DNA from: Antedon mediterranea | Lineage: Eukaryota > Echinodermata > Crinoidea > Comatulida > Antedonidae | Assembly: GCF_964355755.1 (NCBI RefSeq) | Contig: NC_092670.1 | Span: 10,105,201 to 10,169,200, forward strand | DNA: 64,000 nt | Reading direction: 5' to 3' | Shown here: positions 54,001 through 64,000 of the stretch, piece after piece | Layout of the letters: each line of letters opens with the position of its first letter | Position numbering within the stretch: position 1 is the first letter of the stretch | The notes under the pieces: model-generated | Told to the model about the DNA's origin: nothing | Seen by the model: the letters and a program-made list of their open reading frames with translations, nothing else | Database searches by the model: none | Made by a program: the position numbers and the translations under genes

Positions 54001-57000
54001 ATAGTGACAGGAAAAGTGATTGTAGCCGTAATCGAACGATTACAGAGGGACATGTTATTGGGTCATGATTTGGACCAGAATTGTGGGGAAACAATGGCTA
54101 AAGAAATGTTCGTCCTAACTAGGGAGCAAGCCAGAATAGAAAATGATGTTAGAATACAAGACGAAATGATATTGTTAGGGAAAGATAGTAACTTTAAGCC
54201 GATAGAAGAGCCGCCTAAAGAAACTAATGTACAATTGTTGAAAACAGTAGTAAATGACAACAAAGTAAATAAAACTAAGTGTTTAGATGATATGAATGGT
54301 ACAGAAATGAATAATTTGTTTGACAAAAATGAGGATAAAGCTAAGATAAAACAGTCAAACGTAAAACTTATGAACAACAGCACAAGCTGAACCTAACTAA
54401 ACAAGAACTGATCAAATTGCAAACTAATGATGACTCACTCAAAGGAGTGTTTGACAGGGTAGTCCCTATAGAAGAAATAGGTCAGAATAGGGTATGTTTC
54501 TTTATGAGACAAGGTATATTGATGAGAAATTGGAGTAGTATTAAAGATAAGAATAACCAAGTGGAACAGATTGTATTACCCACTCAGTGTAGACAGGGTG
54601 TATTACACTTAGGTCATAATGTGCCATTTGCAGATCACATGGGTGTTGAGAAAACTAAAAGTAGGATCCTGAACCAATTCTATTGGCCAGGTATATTTAA
54701 AGATGTTGTAGTCTATTGTAAAGTCTGTAAGGAATGCCAAAAGGTAGATAAGGGTAAAAGTAAAAGGAAACATACTTTGATACCATTACCGATTATAAGT
54801 ACACCATTTAAACGTATAGCGATAGACATTGTTGTTGTCTTATCTAGAACAAGCCGTAATAACAAATATATGCTTACTATAATTGACTATGCTACGAGAT
54901 ATCCGGATGCTATCCCGTTACCCAATGTTAGAGCTGAAACAGTAGCCAGGGCTCTAATAGAAGTCTTTACTAGAGTAGGATTACCCGAAGAGATTGTACA
55001 TGATCAAGGAACTAATTTCATGTCTTCAATTATGCAATCTATATGTAGTATGTTGGGGATTAATCAATTAAAGACTACAGTGTACCACCCCCAAAGCAAT
55101 GGGCTTGTTGAAAGATTTCACGGTACATTGAAAAATATGATAAGGAAACTTACAGTTAAGCAAAGAAAAAATTGGGATAACTACATACCCCCCTTTCTGT
55201 TTGCATACAGAGAAGTTCCTAGTAAAGCGACGGGCCATTCACCTTTTAAATTGCTTTATGGTAGAGAGGTGAGGGGACCCTTGAGTTTACTCAAAAGTAA
55301 TTGGGTAGAAGATGAAGAAACATCTACTGATGCTATCAAATACATGTTAGACATAAGAGAAAAAATGGAGGAATTAATGAAAGATGCTAATGTAAACAAA
55401 CTTGAACAACAAGAAATTATGTCCCACAATTATAACAAGAATGCTATTGATAGAGAATTTGTAGAAGGGGACAAAGTGTAAATGGCAGTAAATGGCAAGG
55501 CCCCTTCACTGTTACAAAAAAGGTCAATGATGTAAATTATGAAATATACATAGGAGGTAGAAGAAAAGAAAAACAAATTCTACATGTTAATATGTTAAAG
55601 AGATGGTATGATAAAGTAGAAATAAGTAAAGATGGTTATTATGTAGTAACAAATGTTCAATCGATAGAAGAAGTAGACTTAAATGAAACAGTCCATGGCA
55701 ATGAGTTAGATAGTGAAATAGACATAGGATTGTCTTATCATCAATCACAAACATGGAGAGATGTTAACGTTAGTAGTAATTTAAATGATACACAAACTAA
55801 ACAATTAACAGAATTGTTAAAGTACCAACAGAATGTATTCTCGGATGTACCAGGTAGAACTCACTTAGTGACACATGAAATTAAGACTAGTGGTGAAATG
55901 CCTATAAGGCATAGGGCATATAGAACGCCCCAAGCATTAAAGGGTAAATTGAAAGAGGAATTAGATAGTATGTTGGCTATGGGTATAATAGAACCTACAG
56001 TTAGTGCCTATGCTGCACCTATTATTGCCCTGAAGAAAGGCCAGAACCAAATTAGAATGGTGACAGAATTTAGATCACTAAATAAGACTACACAATTTGA
56101 CCCTTATGTTATGCCTCGCATAGACGAAATGTTGGATGAGGTATCATCCGCAATATACATAACTACGTTAGATCTAACTAAAGGATTTTACCAGGTGCCT
56201 CTGGATCCTAAGACCAAAGACAAATCAGCATTTATTACACAATTTGGACAGTATTGTTACAATGTACTTCCATTTGGTATGCAAAATAGCTCTAGTACTT
56301 TCCAAAGATTAATGGATAAGGTATTACAAGGTACTGAGGGATATGCTAAGGCATATATAGATGACATATGTATTTATAGTCAAACTTGGAAAGATCATAT
56401 TTTTCATTTGAATGATGTATTAGAAAGATTAAGTAGTGCTGGATTGACAGCAAAGCCTTTGAAATGTAAAATTGCCTATGCACAGGTAGAATTTCTGGGG
56501 CATAAGATTGGTAATGGAGAAATTAGACCCATGATTGATAAGGTTGAGGCTGTGGAAAAGTTCCCAGACCTTTGTCTAAGAAACAAGTCCGATCATTTCT
56601 CGGATTAACTGGCTATTACAGAAAATTTGTACAGAACTATGCCGATATTGCTAAGCCATTGATTGATTTAACTTTAAAGAGTAAAAGTAATACCGTTAAG
56701 TGGAATGAACAATGTGAAAATGCCTTTGTAACCTTAAAGAAACGACTTACTGATGATAATGTATTAAAAGCCCCAAATTTTGATAAGATGTTTATATTGC
56801 AAACCGATGCCTCAAATTATGGTATAGGTGCAGTGCTGAGCCAAATAGATGGTGAGGGTAATGATTATTCCATTGTGTATTTAAGTAGAAAGTTATCTGT
56901 ACATGAGCAGAGATATTCTGTGCCAGAAAAAGAGTGCCTCTCTATTGTTTGGGCTATCAATAAACTTAAGTATTATCTGTATGGTTGTGAATTTCAAGTT

Positions 57001-60000
57001 CATACTGACCACCAGGCATTGAGATGGATGGACTCAATGAAGGGTGCCAATGTTAGACTTATGAGGATATAAATTTAAAAGAAAGGATCATTAAATGGAA
57101 ATGCAGATGGATTAAGCCGTGCATAATAATATTATAGAGGTGTTATTTGTAGATAGTTTATAGTAAAATGGTTTTAAATGTTAAATTTTTGGAAAGATTG
57201 ACACAATCTTTTTCCCAAAAAGGGGAATGTCATATTATTTATGTTCTGATTCCCTGTGTTTAGATAAGGATGCTTTAGACCAGGTCCGCCAAATATTATT
57301 AGCCAATCAAAATTGTATAATTTTTGGAGGGAATATGTTATCCTCCTCTGAAGCCTAAAATTTGCATGTCCAGTATAAAAGTGGAATGTAATAGATATTA
57401 GGGGGGAGAAGAGAGAATAAGATCAAAGTGGATAAACGGAAAGATGATAAAGAAAATATTAAGGCTTGACTGGTAGTGGTAGAAAGATGTATTAATCGAG
57501 TTACAAGGAATAAAAGTTCTAGTTGACTTAAATATACTTTTTGTATGAGTTATCATTCAGTGACAGCAGTGTACGTCGCGTGGAAATATATACGCCTGAG
57601 AAAGCTCGGAACCAACTAAAATATATTCACTACACAACTGATAAGCTGTCAGAGTTAGCCAAGGACCGTTGTGGCTGGAGAAAGCTTGTAGTCGCTTGCT
57701 CCGCAGCCGACTGATGATGATGATGCGCACGCGCTCGTAAAAAAATGCGCACGCGTGGGAATTTTTAAAATGTTCAAAATGACATGAAACGCGTAGAAAG
57801 TTGATTAGAAGTTGATTTTTTGCATTTTGAAATTTTAATTTTGGCGTAACTTTCTGTGAAACATGCCATTTTTAATCCATAGAAAGTTTCCCCTTCATAT
57901 GAATTAAATTTTCACCAAGTGTCAATACAAAATGACTTTTGGTTTTTAATATATGATCAATCATTGAAATTCATAAAATCGCGCGTAACTTACGCTGCGC
58001 AACTCGGACGGGACCGAAAACCTTATTACGACATCTTCAGATAGAGGTCAATCTTCTGATAAAGTTATACAATGTTATGTTGAGAAGATTTAGAGATACA
58101 CGCACAACAAAATTCTGGGAAAGAAAGAAGAATAAGAAAGAAAAACTAGATTTGAACTCGTCACAACGGACGAGTTAGGTTATCCGCAGAGCAAACGCCA
58201 CGTGCACGTCATACGTTAGAATATTGCGCAGAGAAAAACGCTTATGCCATTGAAAAAATGTTAGCGCGCTCTCTATTTTGTGTCACGTCTAAGTATAAAC
58301 AGTTTAAACTATATATTGTATACGTACTACATACAGTGAAGAATAGGTGAAAATAAGTGACCAAAGTTATTGACGCCTTTGGACATGATGACGTCACAAA
58401 AAAATTTAAAAATGGTAAATCATGCGAAAGATAATTGATTGACCTAGACAATATAAAACATGGGGGGAAATGAAATACGGATAAGTGGAGATGCGCTCTA
58501 TTAAATGTGATGAGCTATGACGAAAGAGACAAAAATCCTCTATTTTATTATCGAGTGGCCATACGATGACGTCACAATATCTGGATAGCCATATCGATGC
58601 ATGATTCGATATCTACAACTCATCGACTTTCAGAATATGTAATAAACAATAAAATTCACCGTATAGTTTAGAATCTATTTTTGATCAAAAACGCGCGCAA
58701 ATTATCCAATTCCAGGTGCTCGTATGACGTGATTTTAAGGCGAAATTGTTAAAAAATTTGTAAAATTACTAGAAAAGGCTGGAAAAACATAAATCACGCG
58801 AAAAAAGTATGTTTTTAACGCTATGTGCGCACGCGCTCGTAAAAATATATACTCAAATAAATAATAAACCCAGTTTTTATGCTTCATAGAATTTAATATT
58901 ACTGTATTTAATTTTTTAAATTAAATGTATTGTTTTTAACATATATTTGCACTGTTTTTGCTATAAAAGTTGGGTTTTAATAATTAATATAAGTATCTGC
59001 CCTTGTTTGTTTGTAATATTCTGAGCCTCGTTTGGTCTTGTTTGTTTCCATTTGGTTCCATTTAGTGTGACCGGTCACATACACAATACAATTAAAATCA
59101 TTTGCGTTCATTCCGTAGCGCCCTTCGTAGCTTTTTTTTTGTTTGTTCCGCCAGTTTTGTCACACATGCCTTGTGCAATGTGTTCAAAAAGTGGGTTTTT
59201 TTAGATTGTTTAGTTAGAACTGAACAATTGTAAGTCATTGTCGGTTTTGTACCTGATTTTGAATTCTATTTTCTATAGGATAATAAAAAAGCTCTTTCGC
59301 TATTTATATTTTATTACATAACTATGATAAAGAACTTTAAAGGTCAGTTCATTTTTAAAATTAAAAGAATGGATTTGCACGCAGTATTTTATTTACATTC
59401 ACCCAAGAAAGCGGCCTCCCCTAAATTTTAATAAAATTACGCTAGAACTGTTGCTTCCGTGAACTTTAGATCCTGACGCCACCGCTGCTTAGGTACAGTA
59501 CATGTCTCAAATTCTGTCCCAGCAGTTTAAATGCGATATTAAAATAAAATTCTACAGTATGTGGGTATTCATTGATTATTTTTACTACAAGGTACTAAGT
59601 GTCTATAAGGCCTACAAAAAATGTTAATTCTTTGTATACTTTAAATGTGTTTTTTAGTGTAAAAATTGATTAAAGATATACTAACCTGCCGTTCCTGTGT
59701 ATCCACTAATTGTCAAAACATAGTTAGAGTCCTCAGTACCAACATGGAAGTGAGAATATCTTGCAAACTTTGTTACATCCAAGTGGTCCGTCATCTCTAC
59801 TAAGAGCTCAAAACTGCCATGGGAAGTTATACGGTTGATCTGTTCATTACCAAGCCAGAACTCTGTGTTCAAATTTCCAAAACCCTCTTTGTATTGCGAC
59901 CAATTACGGTTGAAATTAACTGGTCCATCTTCTCTTCTCTGTATCACCTGATAATGAAAGGATAGTAATCTATACTCTATTTTCTAAAACACTGATTTCA

Positions 60001-61069
60001 AGTTCATCAACTGGAGTAAATAGAAATAAATGAATTAAGAACCTGAATATTAATATTACTATGAGGTTACGTCAATATTTAACAATTTAATTTTGATGTT
60101 CCTCGATTTGATTTGATTATACTTATTTTACAATAATTATGCAAGTTTTTGAACATTTAGTGTGATTGTTCTTGTATTATGTTTAGATCATCATAGTTTT
60201 GTTGGTTTTACATGTGACCTCCAGGCAACGCTTTACTCACTCGATCTGCATGTGCGTAGGTATAGTTTTTTAGATTGATTTTTTCATTAATTTCTGTTGA
60301 ACAAAATGGTAAATCTAAAGTTATGTTTTTAATAAAGCCGAATATTATTAAGAATTGTTCATTTGCAATAGGCTATTTATCCACCAATATGCAAGTTTTA
60401 AACATGCCTAACAACTGTTCACTTAACTATGTTGTGCAAATGAGTAGAATGTTGACGTCATTCGTTAAAGTTCCCTATTTTATTCTTGCCATCATCTAAA
60501 GGTCAACATCGCCTTCTATCTATTTTCAAGACGTAAGGAGTGCAGGGTGTGACGTCATATGTGAGATGTGCTCCTTCAGATGTATTTACATAAATTGTTG
60601 CCAATACTTACTGTCCATCCTGCATCACTTCTCATGTCACAGTACACAGTAATTTGTGGTCCTCCATCACATAGCTGTATCACATATTGACCACTCACAG
60701 CAGAAGGATTATTTTGTAAAATGTTACTACACTCCCTCATAAAACACTCTAAAATTACAAAATTTGAAGATCACATATTAGATATAACATTGAAATAAGC
60801 CTATACATTGAATGAAACGTCCATTTGGTTATAAGATTGATTTTATAGTAGGTCAATACAACAGAAAGTACTTTAAGAATATTAAAGAGAACATTTCCTA
60901 CAGGCAAATTCAACAGAAACAAAATGTCACTGCCAGCAGCCAATCACTAATAATAAAAGTGAACCTCCATATGAAAAATAAATTTATTTAATAATAAATT
61001 GTATACTTACTTGTTTTGGGAATCAGTGGCCAGGACATGAAGAAAAATGAAATATAAAATAATTAACAT
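50830..61069 (-). CDS. Fibrinogen-related-domain lectin, copy 3, four exons with a frame problem in exon 1
   Basis: Minus-strand exons are 61011-61069, 60612-60748, 59686-59947 and 50830-51074. Exons 2-4 are open, in phase and encode a full FReD (CFMRECSNILQNNPSAV, EYKEGFGNLNTEFWLGNEQ, calcium loop DKDNDKRMD, NLNGLYLTPG). Exon 1 encodes the same leader as copy 1 but has one extra C (TTCCC instead of TTCC), so the leader frame no longer meets exon 2 in phase. An inner ATG restores phase but loses the leader. Either this copy cannot be secreted or another first exon is used. Intron 3 spans 8.6 kb because of a LINE piece, a Gmr1-like element and repeats; it is about 2.6 kb in copies 1 and 2. Confidence 0.68.
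51150..51850 (-). repeat. Second copy of the ~0.8-kb dispersed repeat with tRNA-like head
   Basis: Aligns with 46490-47310. On the minus strand the A-box-like TGGCTCGGTGG is at 51385-51395 and the B-box-like GATCGAGTCTC at 51341-51351. Both boxes are better preserved here than in the other copy. Confidence 0.45.
51858..52877 (+). pseudogene. LINE 5' fragment: basic region and AP-endonuclease, frameshifted
   Basis: Three open pieces follow each other on plus. 51858-52148 has a basic region (RRKRGKAGGLRKRIRRRR) before a DVQSL box. 52145-52498 has NELRSNVQHLNEF, SFTDTWLTD and GKSKGGGLCLYVN. 52608-52877 has LPGLGDHDLVMLRPRYTPL and continues to the linker ahead of the RT. This order matches Rex1/Jockey-group LINEs common in aquatic animals. 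SFTDTWL replaces the usual FTETWL. The fragment ends abruptly at about 52877, where gag of the gypsy element begins. Confidence 0.65.
52921..54390 (+). CDS. Gag-protease portion of Gmr1-like element (5'-truncated)
   Basis: The 489-residue frame opens in a capsid-like region (TFEHLAEATGW, then YRFKFRNSNRVKDMPIREWL). It has a zinc knuckle CFNCKEKGHKIGDC (C-x2-C-x4-H-x4-C, about residues 240-253) and an aspartic protease start, LRDSGCTQSAV (about 314-324), where DSG is the active-site motif. Coding resemblance continues upstream of the ATG to about 52880 (NARNIVDE), so this ATG is probably internal and the real N-terminus is lost. The frame stops at 54390; the matching continuation is in another frame a few bases away, so a 1-base shift separates protease from integrase. 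Confidence 0.8.
   Translation: MKVKVPTLKESDDIDIYFRTFEHLAEATGWDKNTWSARLAPELSGKARTAYASLTVKECVDYDTLKEAVLEKYDVSAQTYYRFKFRNSNRVKDMPIREWLNELSHYLKCWMKCANVKEDDAAGIIEMIIMEQALDKMPEDLRLYLRDKQVNKSYDMAMIADDYIANRGGRGYWNAVNSENKPTYYKGQENSKPKNSTTQNNPGARQQGYNRYRGRGGKFHNYGRNFQQREPSNEWINGLCFNCKEKGHKIGDCPKMVAKGKTSDTKKGPNVKDGLRCEGIKSDRPQVVMDSVENKMEKCTIPGKLEGQDITILRDSGCTQSAVKESLVPNKCYMPGKWVTLRGIGGDITVPLAEVAIESKIVTGKVIVAVIERLQRDMLLGHDLDQNCGETMAKEMFVLTREQARIENDVRIQDEMILLGKDSNFKPIEEPPKETNVQLLKTVVNDNKVNKTKCLDDMNGTEMNNLFDKNEDKAKIKQSNVKLMNNSTS
54385..55481 (+). pseudogene. Integrase of Gmr1-like element
   Basis: The H-H-C-C zinc module (HLGHNVPFADH, then CKVCKEC) is followed by the catalytic core with D in AIDIVVV, D in HDQGTNF and E in LVERFHGTLK. 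It then continues into the C-terminal region. A deletion near 55481 puts the GPY/F-like WQGPF segment (55496-55512) in another frame, continuous with the RT frame. Catalytic residues are present, but the reading frame is broken on both sides. Confidence 0.82.
55490..56608 (+). pseudogene. Reverse transcriptase of Gmr1-like element
   Basis: The frame covers the end of integrase and the RT domain: FSDVPGRTHLVTHEI, APIIALKKGQNQIRMVTEFR, TLDLTKGFYQVPL, FGMQNSSSTFQRLMD and the catalytic YIDD (in place of YVDD) near 56356. Lys-Phe-Pro near 56566 marks a 1-base deletion; the normal continuation (RSFLGLTGYYRKF) is in the next frame. Starts here are not biological, because in the family this is part of one polyprotein. 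Confidence 0.82.
56572..57126 (+). pseudogene. RT thumb and RNase H of Gmr1-like element
   Basis: After RSFLGLTGYYRKF the frame has FILQTDASNYGIGAVLSQ (first RNase H Asp), YSVPEKECLSIVWAI (Glu) and VHTDHQALRW (Asp). About 35 bases are missing after 57070, so the terminal GNADGLSRA segment (about 57095-57124) is out of frame. There is no further integrase downstream, confirming the unusual domain order. Confidence 0.8.
57217..57565 (+). repeat. Polypurine tract and 3' LTR of the Gmr1-like element
   Basis: AAAAAGGGGAA (57217-57227) is a typical polypurine primer site. The LTR then runs from TGTCA (57228) to TGACA (57565), 338 bp with a 5-bp inverted end. It has a TATAAAAG near 57374 and AATAAAAG near 57509. 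No second LTR is found in the window. Confidence 0.7.
57630..57735 (+). mobile_element. 3' end of an RTE-like LINE
   Basis: The frame TTDKLSELAKDRCGWRKL, then VVACSAAD and TGA, is the standard C-terminus of many RTE-type LINE proteins. A (TGA)n tail follows at 57712-57724. It is not the missing half of the Rex1-like fragment at 51858. Confidence 0.6.
57736..59400. repeat. Intron DNA with GCGCACGCGCTCGTAAAA words
   Basis: GCGCACGCGCTCGT occurs near 57725 and 58829, and similar purine/pyrimidine-alternating words lie between. The stretch looks like a relative of the repeat at 22200-22340. No gene is recognised; the minus frame 58242-58451 has no domain. Confidence 0.4.
59686..59947 (-). CDS. 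FReD copy 3, exon 3
   Basis: 262 nt with the shared boundaries. It reads VIQRREDGPVNFNRNW, SQYKEGFGNLNTEFWLGNEQ, and VEMTDHLDVTKFARYSHFHV, with more substitutions than copies 1 and 2 show. Confidence 0.86.
60612..60748 (-). CDS. FReD copy 3, exon 2
   Basis: 137 nt, donor GTAAGT at 60606-60611. It encodes CFMRECSNILQNNPSAVSGQ and VYCDMRSDAGWT. Confidence 0.85.
61011..61069 (-). CDS. FReD copy 3, exon 1 with +1 frame difference
   Basis: The leader MLIILYFIFLHVLATDSQN is conserved with copy 1, but the exon is 59 instead of 58 nt, so joining to exon 2 at the conserved sites gives an early stop. Confidence 0.6.
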
Positions 61070-62794
61070 AATGACCGTATATAGATAGAATGCCGCTATT
61101 ACAGTAATTTAATAACTACAGACTATAGTTTTGGAGAGAGAGAGAGAAGAGGAGCAGCATTTGACAGTAGTTGAAATAGTGAACTTCCTATTGAGAGTGA
61201 CCACACGATAATGTAGGTGCATCACATTGGCCAATTGGTGTAGATATGCTAGTTTAAGGTCACATCCAAAAACATTATTTTTTATCATACGTTCACTACA
61301 CAGTCATGCATCATGCCTGCGTAGAAATGTATTCTGATCAAGAATGTATAAATTTCTGACTTTTGAGCCCATTATTATTTATAATTTATTTAAACGATAT
61401 GGATTTTTGTGCTGATAGTTTTTAATTTATTTACGCAGATTACACCAATATAGTAGTCTCACCATGACAGTAAATCAAGAACTAAATAAAGTTTCTTCTT
61501 TCAAATAACAAAATATTTGAATACTATACAGAGATCCAGATGAACGTTTTTACTACTTTTTGCTTAAATCTAATAACGTATCACCCAATATACTTACAAC
61601 AAATGATATCATGTGTAGTAGACAACACATAACAATATTCAAATTATGATTGACAATATTGCTATTTCACAGGTTTCTCATTAAAATTATAGATGAAACA
61701 CTAACATGGGGGCATTCCAAAGTATATATATTTTTTTGAAATTGTATAATTTTGCTATTGAAAAAAATGAAAAAATTAGTTTTTTTACATCAATTTAGTC
61801 TTTTATTTACAAATCAAAATATTATTCAACCTTTGAAACACTGTTGAAGTTTAGGTCAAGTGAAACTATTAAAATTCATAAAATTATATAAAATATTATT
61901 TATAAAATTAATTATTCAAAGAGAGAGAAGCAATAATTGTTAAATGTTATCAAAGTAATTTATTTATTTAAAAAAAATTATGTTTAAAAGTTATGTTTCG
62001 TATAAATAAATCTTCAAGCTATTAACACATTTAAGGCGAATTTAAAAAAATTTACATTGGCATTTGACGTCTGAATTTCTTAGTGGATCCAAGTTGAAAA
62101 TGAAATTTTCTTCTATCCTTGCTTGAATTTAATATTATTTCTATGAAATTCAATCTATTTTTTTTGTCTTAATTATTTTGCATTTGATTTATAAAGGTTC
62201 ACAAAGAATGAAATCTACCAAGTGAAAAAAAAACTAGTTTAAATCTATTGCAATTTAATATCTTTAAGAACAGTTGAAAAATACAGATTTTGGAATCATT
62301 ATTTCAGTAAACACTAAAATGAGGAAAAAAACCCAACCAAAATTTCTCAGAAGTGAAAATTATGAATTTTTAAATAAAAATTATGTATGAATATGAATAT
62401 GAAATTAATAAAGGAACAATTTTAATAAAACATTTGAATATGAACAAACTCGCCATTTCTTGAAGTGCCCTTTTAAACTATAGTAGGCTTTATAGTCCTA
62501 GGAAAAACCCATACCAGCATTTGTTATTTATCCTCTATGAATGTTAAATGGTAAAATAAATTGATACTTGACTCTCTTTTATATTGATAGAAATATATTT
62601 CTATTTTATATATGGATTTAATTGATATTTGGATTTAAGTGATTCCTCTTAATATTTTAGTTCATTACTTTTATGTACTAAACACCTTCAGGAGTCAACA
62701 AAATTCAATAGGCGTTTTCCCAAAACCATGTTTTGTTGAATATTACGTACGTTGTTCATTCCATCAGTACACTAAATCAGAAAATGTAACTCAC
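61070..62794. other. Duplicated intergenic block upstream of FReD copy 3
   Basis: Aligns piecewise with 8754-11397, including the CCAAT-containing block (about 61230) and the region of the tentative terminal exon, whose splice acceptor is altered here. No additional gene is seen. Confidence 0.5.
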
Positions 62795-63085
62795 CCTTTC
62801 GATGTAACTAAACTCAGGCTTTTGAATTATGTTGTTTTCAATTGATGCTTCTTCCAGTATTTGCTTACTGATTTGACAAACATGATCTTTCTGGTTATAG
62901 TTGACCGACAAGCAGTATGATTTGTCGGAACATTCCAGCAAACAATTTACACGGCTTATATTCTTCAACTCATAACTCCAACCATCAAGAGCCTGCCCCT
63001 GGATAACTGTATAGAATGAATTGGTCGAAAGAACGACAATAGGCAGAAGATTAAGAACGACAACCAAAGTTGCAAACGTATGCAT
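62795..63085 (-). CDS. Signal peptide plus PAN/apple-like domain exon, copy 2
   Basis: ATG at 63085 begins the same leader (MHTFATLVVVLNLLPIVVLS) and domain (CLLEC, CLSVNYN, VCQISK) as 11398-11688, with the same GTGAGT donor in phase 0. The last cysteine is changed: FSYIER instead of FCYIER. This may leave one disulfide unpaired. Confidence 0.68.
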
Positions 63086-63179
63086 TGCGACGTTTTTGGA
63101 AATACGTATTGACAAAAATAAAATGTATGATGTACCTTCAAATGCAACTTGTCGTACACCAATATTTGTGGTAATAAGG

Positions 63180-63280
63180 AACTACTGTACGTTTTCATCT
63201 TCTGATGTGCGTATTATAGATGTTCCATCCAAGTATAATACAATAGAACTTTGTCTGCACCAATCAAAAAGGTGTTAGTA
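63180..63280 (-). promoter_or_regulatory. Conserved 5' region of PAN exon copy 2
   Basis: Nearly identical to 11761-11880, including the inverted CCAAT (minus GATTGG) and TATTATAC. It implies a shared promoter or 5' UTR kept since duplication. Confidence 0.35.
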
Positions 63281-63589
63281 ATAATAAGGTGTAATTACAT
63301 AACAATGTATGAACAAACTTGATGCTTTTTTTCTAATAGCCTATCAAATTGAACCATCAAATGCATGTAGTTATAGTTTTTTAATTATTATTAAATAAAT
63401 TAAAGAAATTATCATTAAATCATAACTTAAAGCAAAAGAGGACACATCCATCATTTTATCAGTTGACATAGAGTTTTGCGATGCTGACGTCACAACAGTA
63501 GGTGGCGCTGCGTGGTTGCTAGCCAACCAAAAAATGCGTTCAACCTGCCTGAGTGACTCCAAGGTCACCACATAAAATGTAAACATATA

Positions 63590-63800
63590 GAGGTTTATTG
63601 TTCTTTACTGAATTTTCCTCTTTCAATCTTTATAATATTATATAGTATTATATGGTGATGCTATTAAATGAGATAAAATGTAAACATATAAAGGATTATT
63701 GTCAAGTTTACTGAATTTTCTTCGTTCAATCTTTATAATAGGATAGTATTATATGGTGATGCTATTAAAATTCAAACATATTGTAATGTTTGTCTTCCAC
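63590..63800. repeat. Two tandem ~105-bp repeats
   Basis: Two units with TATGGTGATGCTATTA and TCAATCTTTATAAT; related to 18313-18475. Confidence 0.6.
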
Positions 63801-64000
63801 TTGTCTCTATTCTTAGATATTATTATTTAAAACACGCTCTCTGCATGTAGAATAATAGCATCTGCATAATTTAGTATCTTGTTTGAAAATGAAGGTTAAT
63901 GTAGTGAAATGATAAACATTATTACACTACAAATCAATATTTAGAGTAACCATGAGGTGACTTTGGTATTGACACAGAGGGACAGGTGTAAGCTCCTATT
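63801..64000. other. Window end, no feature
   Basis: About 63830-63870 matches 12110-12170, extending the duplicated block. Nothing else is recognised. Confidence 0.35.

Larger units (their letters stand above)
52878..57565 (+). mobile_element. Gmr1-like Ty3/gypsy LTR retrotransposon, 5'-truncated and mutated
   Basis: gag-protease, integrase, RT and RNase H pieces lie in that order, then a polypurine tract and a 3' LTR. There is no 5' LTR, leader or primer-binding site; gag begins directly against a LINE fragment. Integrase placed before RT is the order described for Gmr1-like elements of deuterostomes. At least two frameshifts and two small deletions inactivate it. It sits in intron 3 of FReD copy 3. 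Confidence 0.85.

Noticed and set aside
51858-57735. One LINE split by the gypsy element, with its 3' end at 57630-57735
   Set aside because: The 5' part has Rex1-group features, while the 3' end is RTE-like, so they are different families.

Overview
This window is AT-rich, intron-bearing metazoan nuclear DNA. I see no operons, no long bacterial-style genes, no rRNA and no convincing functional tRNA. Three things suggest a marine deuterostome, most likely an echinoderm or relative: an expanded family of fibrinogen-related-domain (FReD) lectin genes, a Ty3/gypsy element with the integrase-before-reverse-transcriptase order described for deuterostome Gmr1-like elements, and a non-LTR retrotransposon with an N-terminal 2A-like peptide of the kind known from sea urchins. 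The species cannot be fixed from the sequence alone.

Host genes. The host framework is a tandem array of FReD gene copies, all on the minus strand. Copy 1 (4139-8753) is complete: a signal-peptide exon plus three FReD exons with compatible phases, predicting a secreted protein of 235 residues. Copy 2 (21396-25371) has the three FReD exons, but I find no signal-peptide exon, and a foldback transposon sits about 20 bases upstream of its exon-2 splice acceptor. Copy 3 (50830-61069) has all four exons, but exon 1 carries a 1-base frame difference and intron 3 is swollen by retroelements. Copy 4 (44316-44592) is a dead last exon. Upstream of copies 1 and 3 lies a duplicated exon encoding a signal peptide plus a PAN/apple-like domain (11398-11688 and 62795-63085). 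Two short exons at 13493-13701 look like the end of a plus-strand gene with a transmembrane segment.

Mobile DNA. Most of the rest is transposon sequence: a Harbinger-type element with a Myb/SANT-like ORF (1256-2081); Helitrons (5896-6807; 37063-40766 with 38545-39775 nested inside); an apparently intact non-LTR retrotransposon with endonuclease, RT and 2A peptide (about 14256-17663); a terminal-inverted-repeat element carrying a PIN/XPG-like pseudogene (31598-35009); an apparently intact Penelope-like element inside 156-bp inverted repeats (47543-49899); a 5'-truncated Gmr1-like element with its 3' LTR (about 52878-57565); and several LINE fragments.

Foldback elements. The least familiar component is a set of foldback elements whose ends are built from short word-like tandem repeats in inverted orientation: 25392-26264, 27493-29417 (containing 28028-29054) and 42302-43798 (containing 43210-43460). 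Four of the five have readable target duplications of about 8-10 bp. Two share an inner motif, and two share outer termini despite different repeat words.

Limits. Exon models come from splice-site reading, phase and comparison between the copies inside the window. No alignment, database search or folding program was run.
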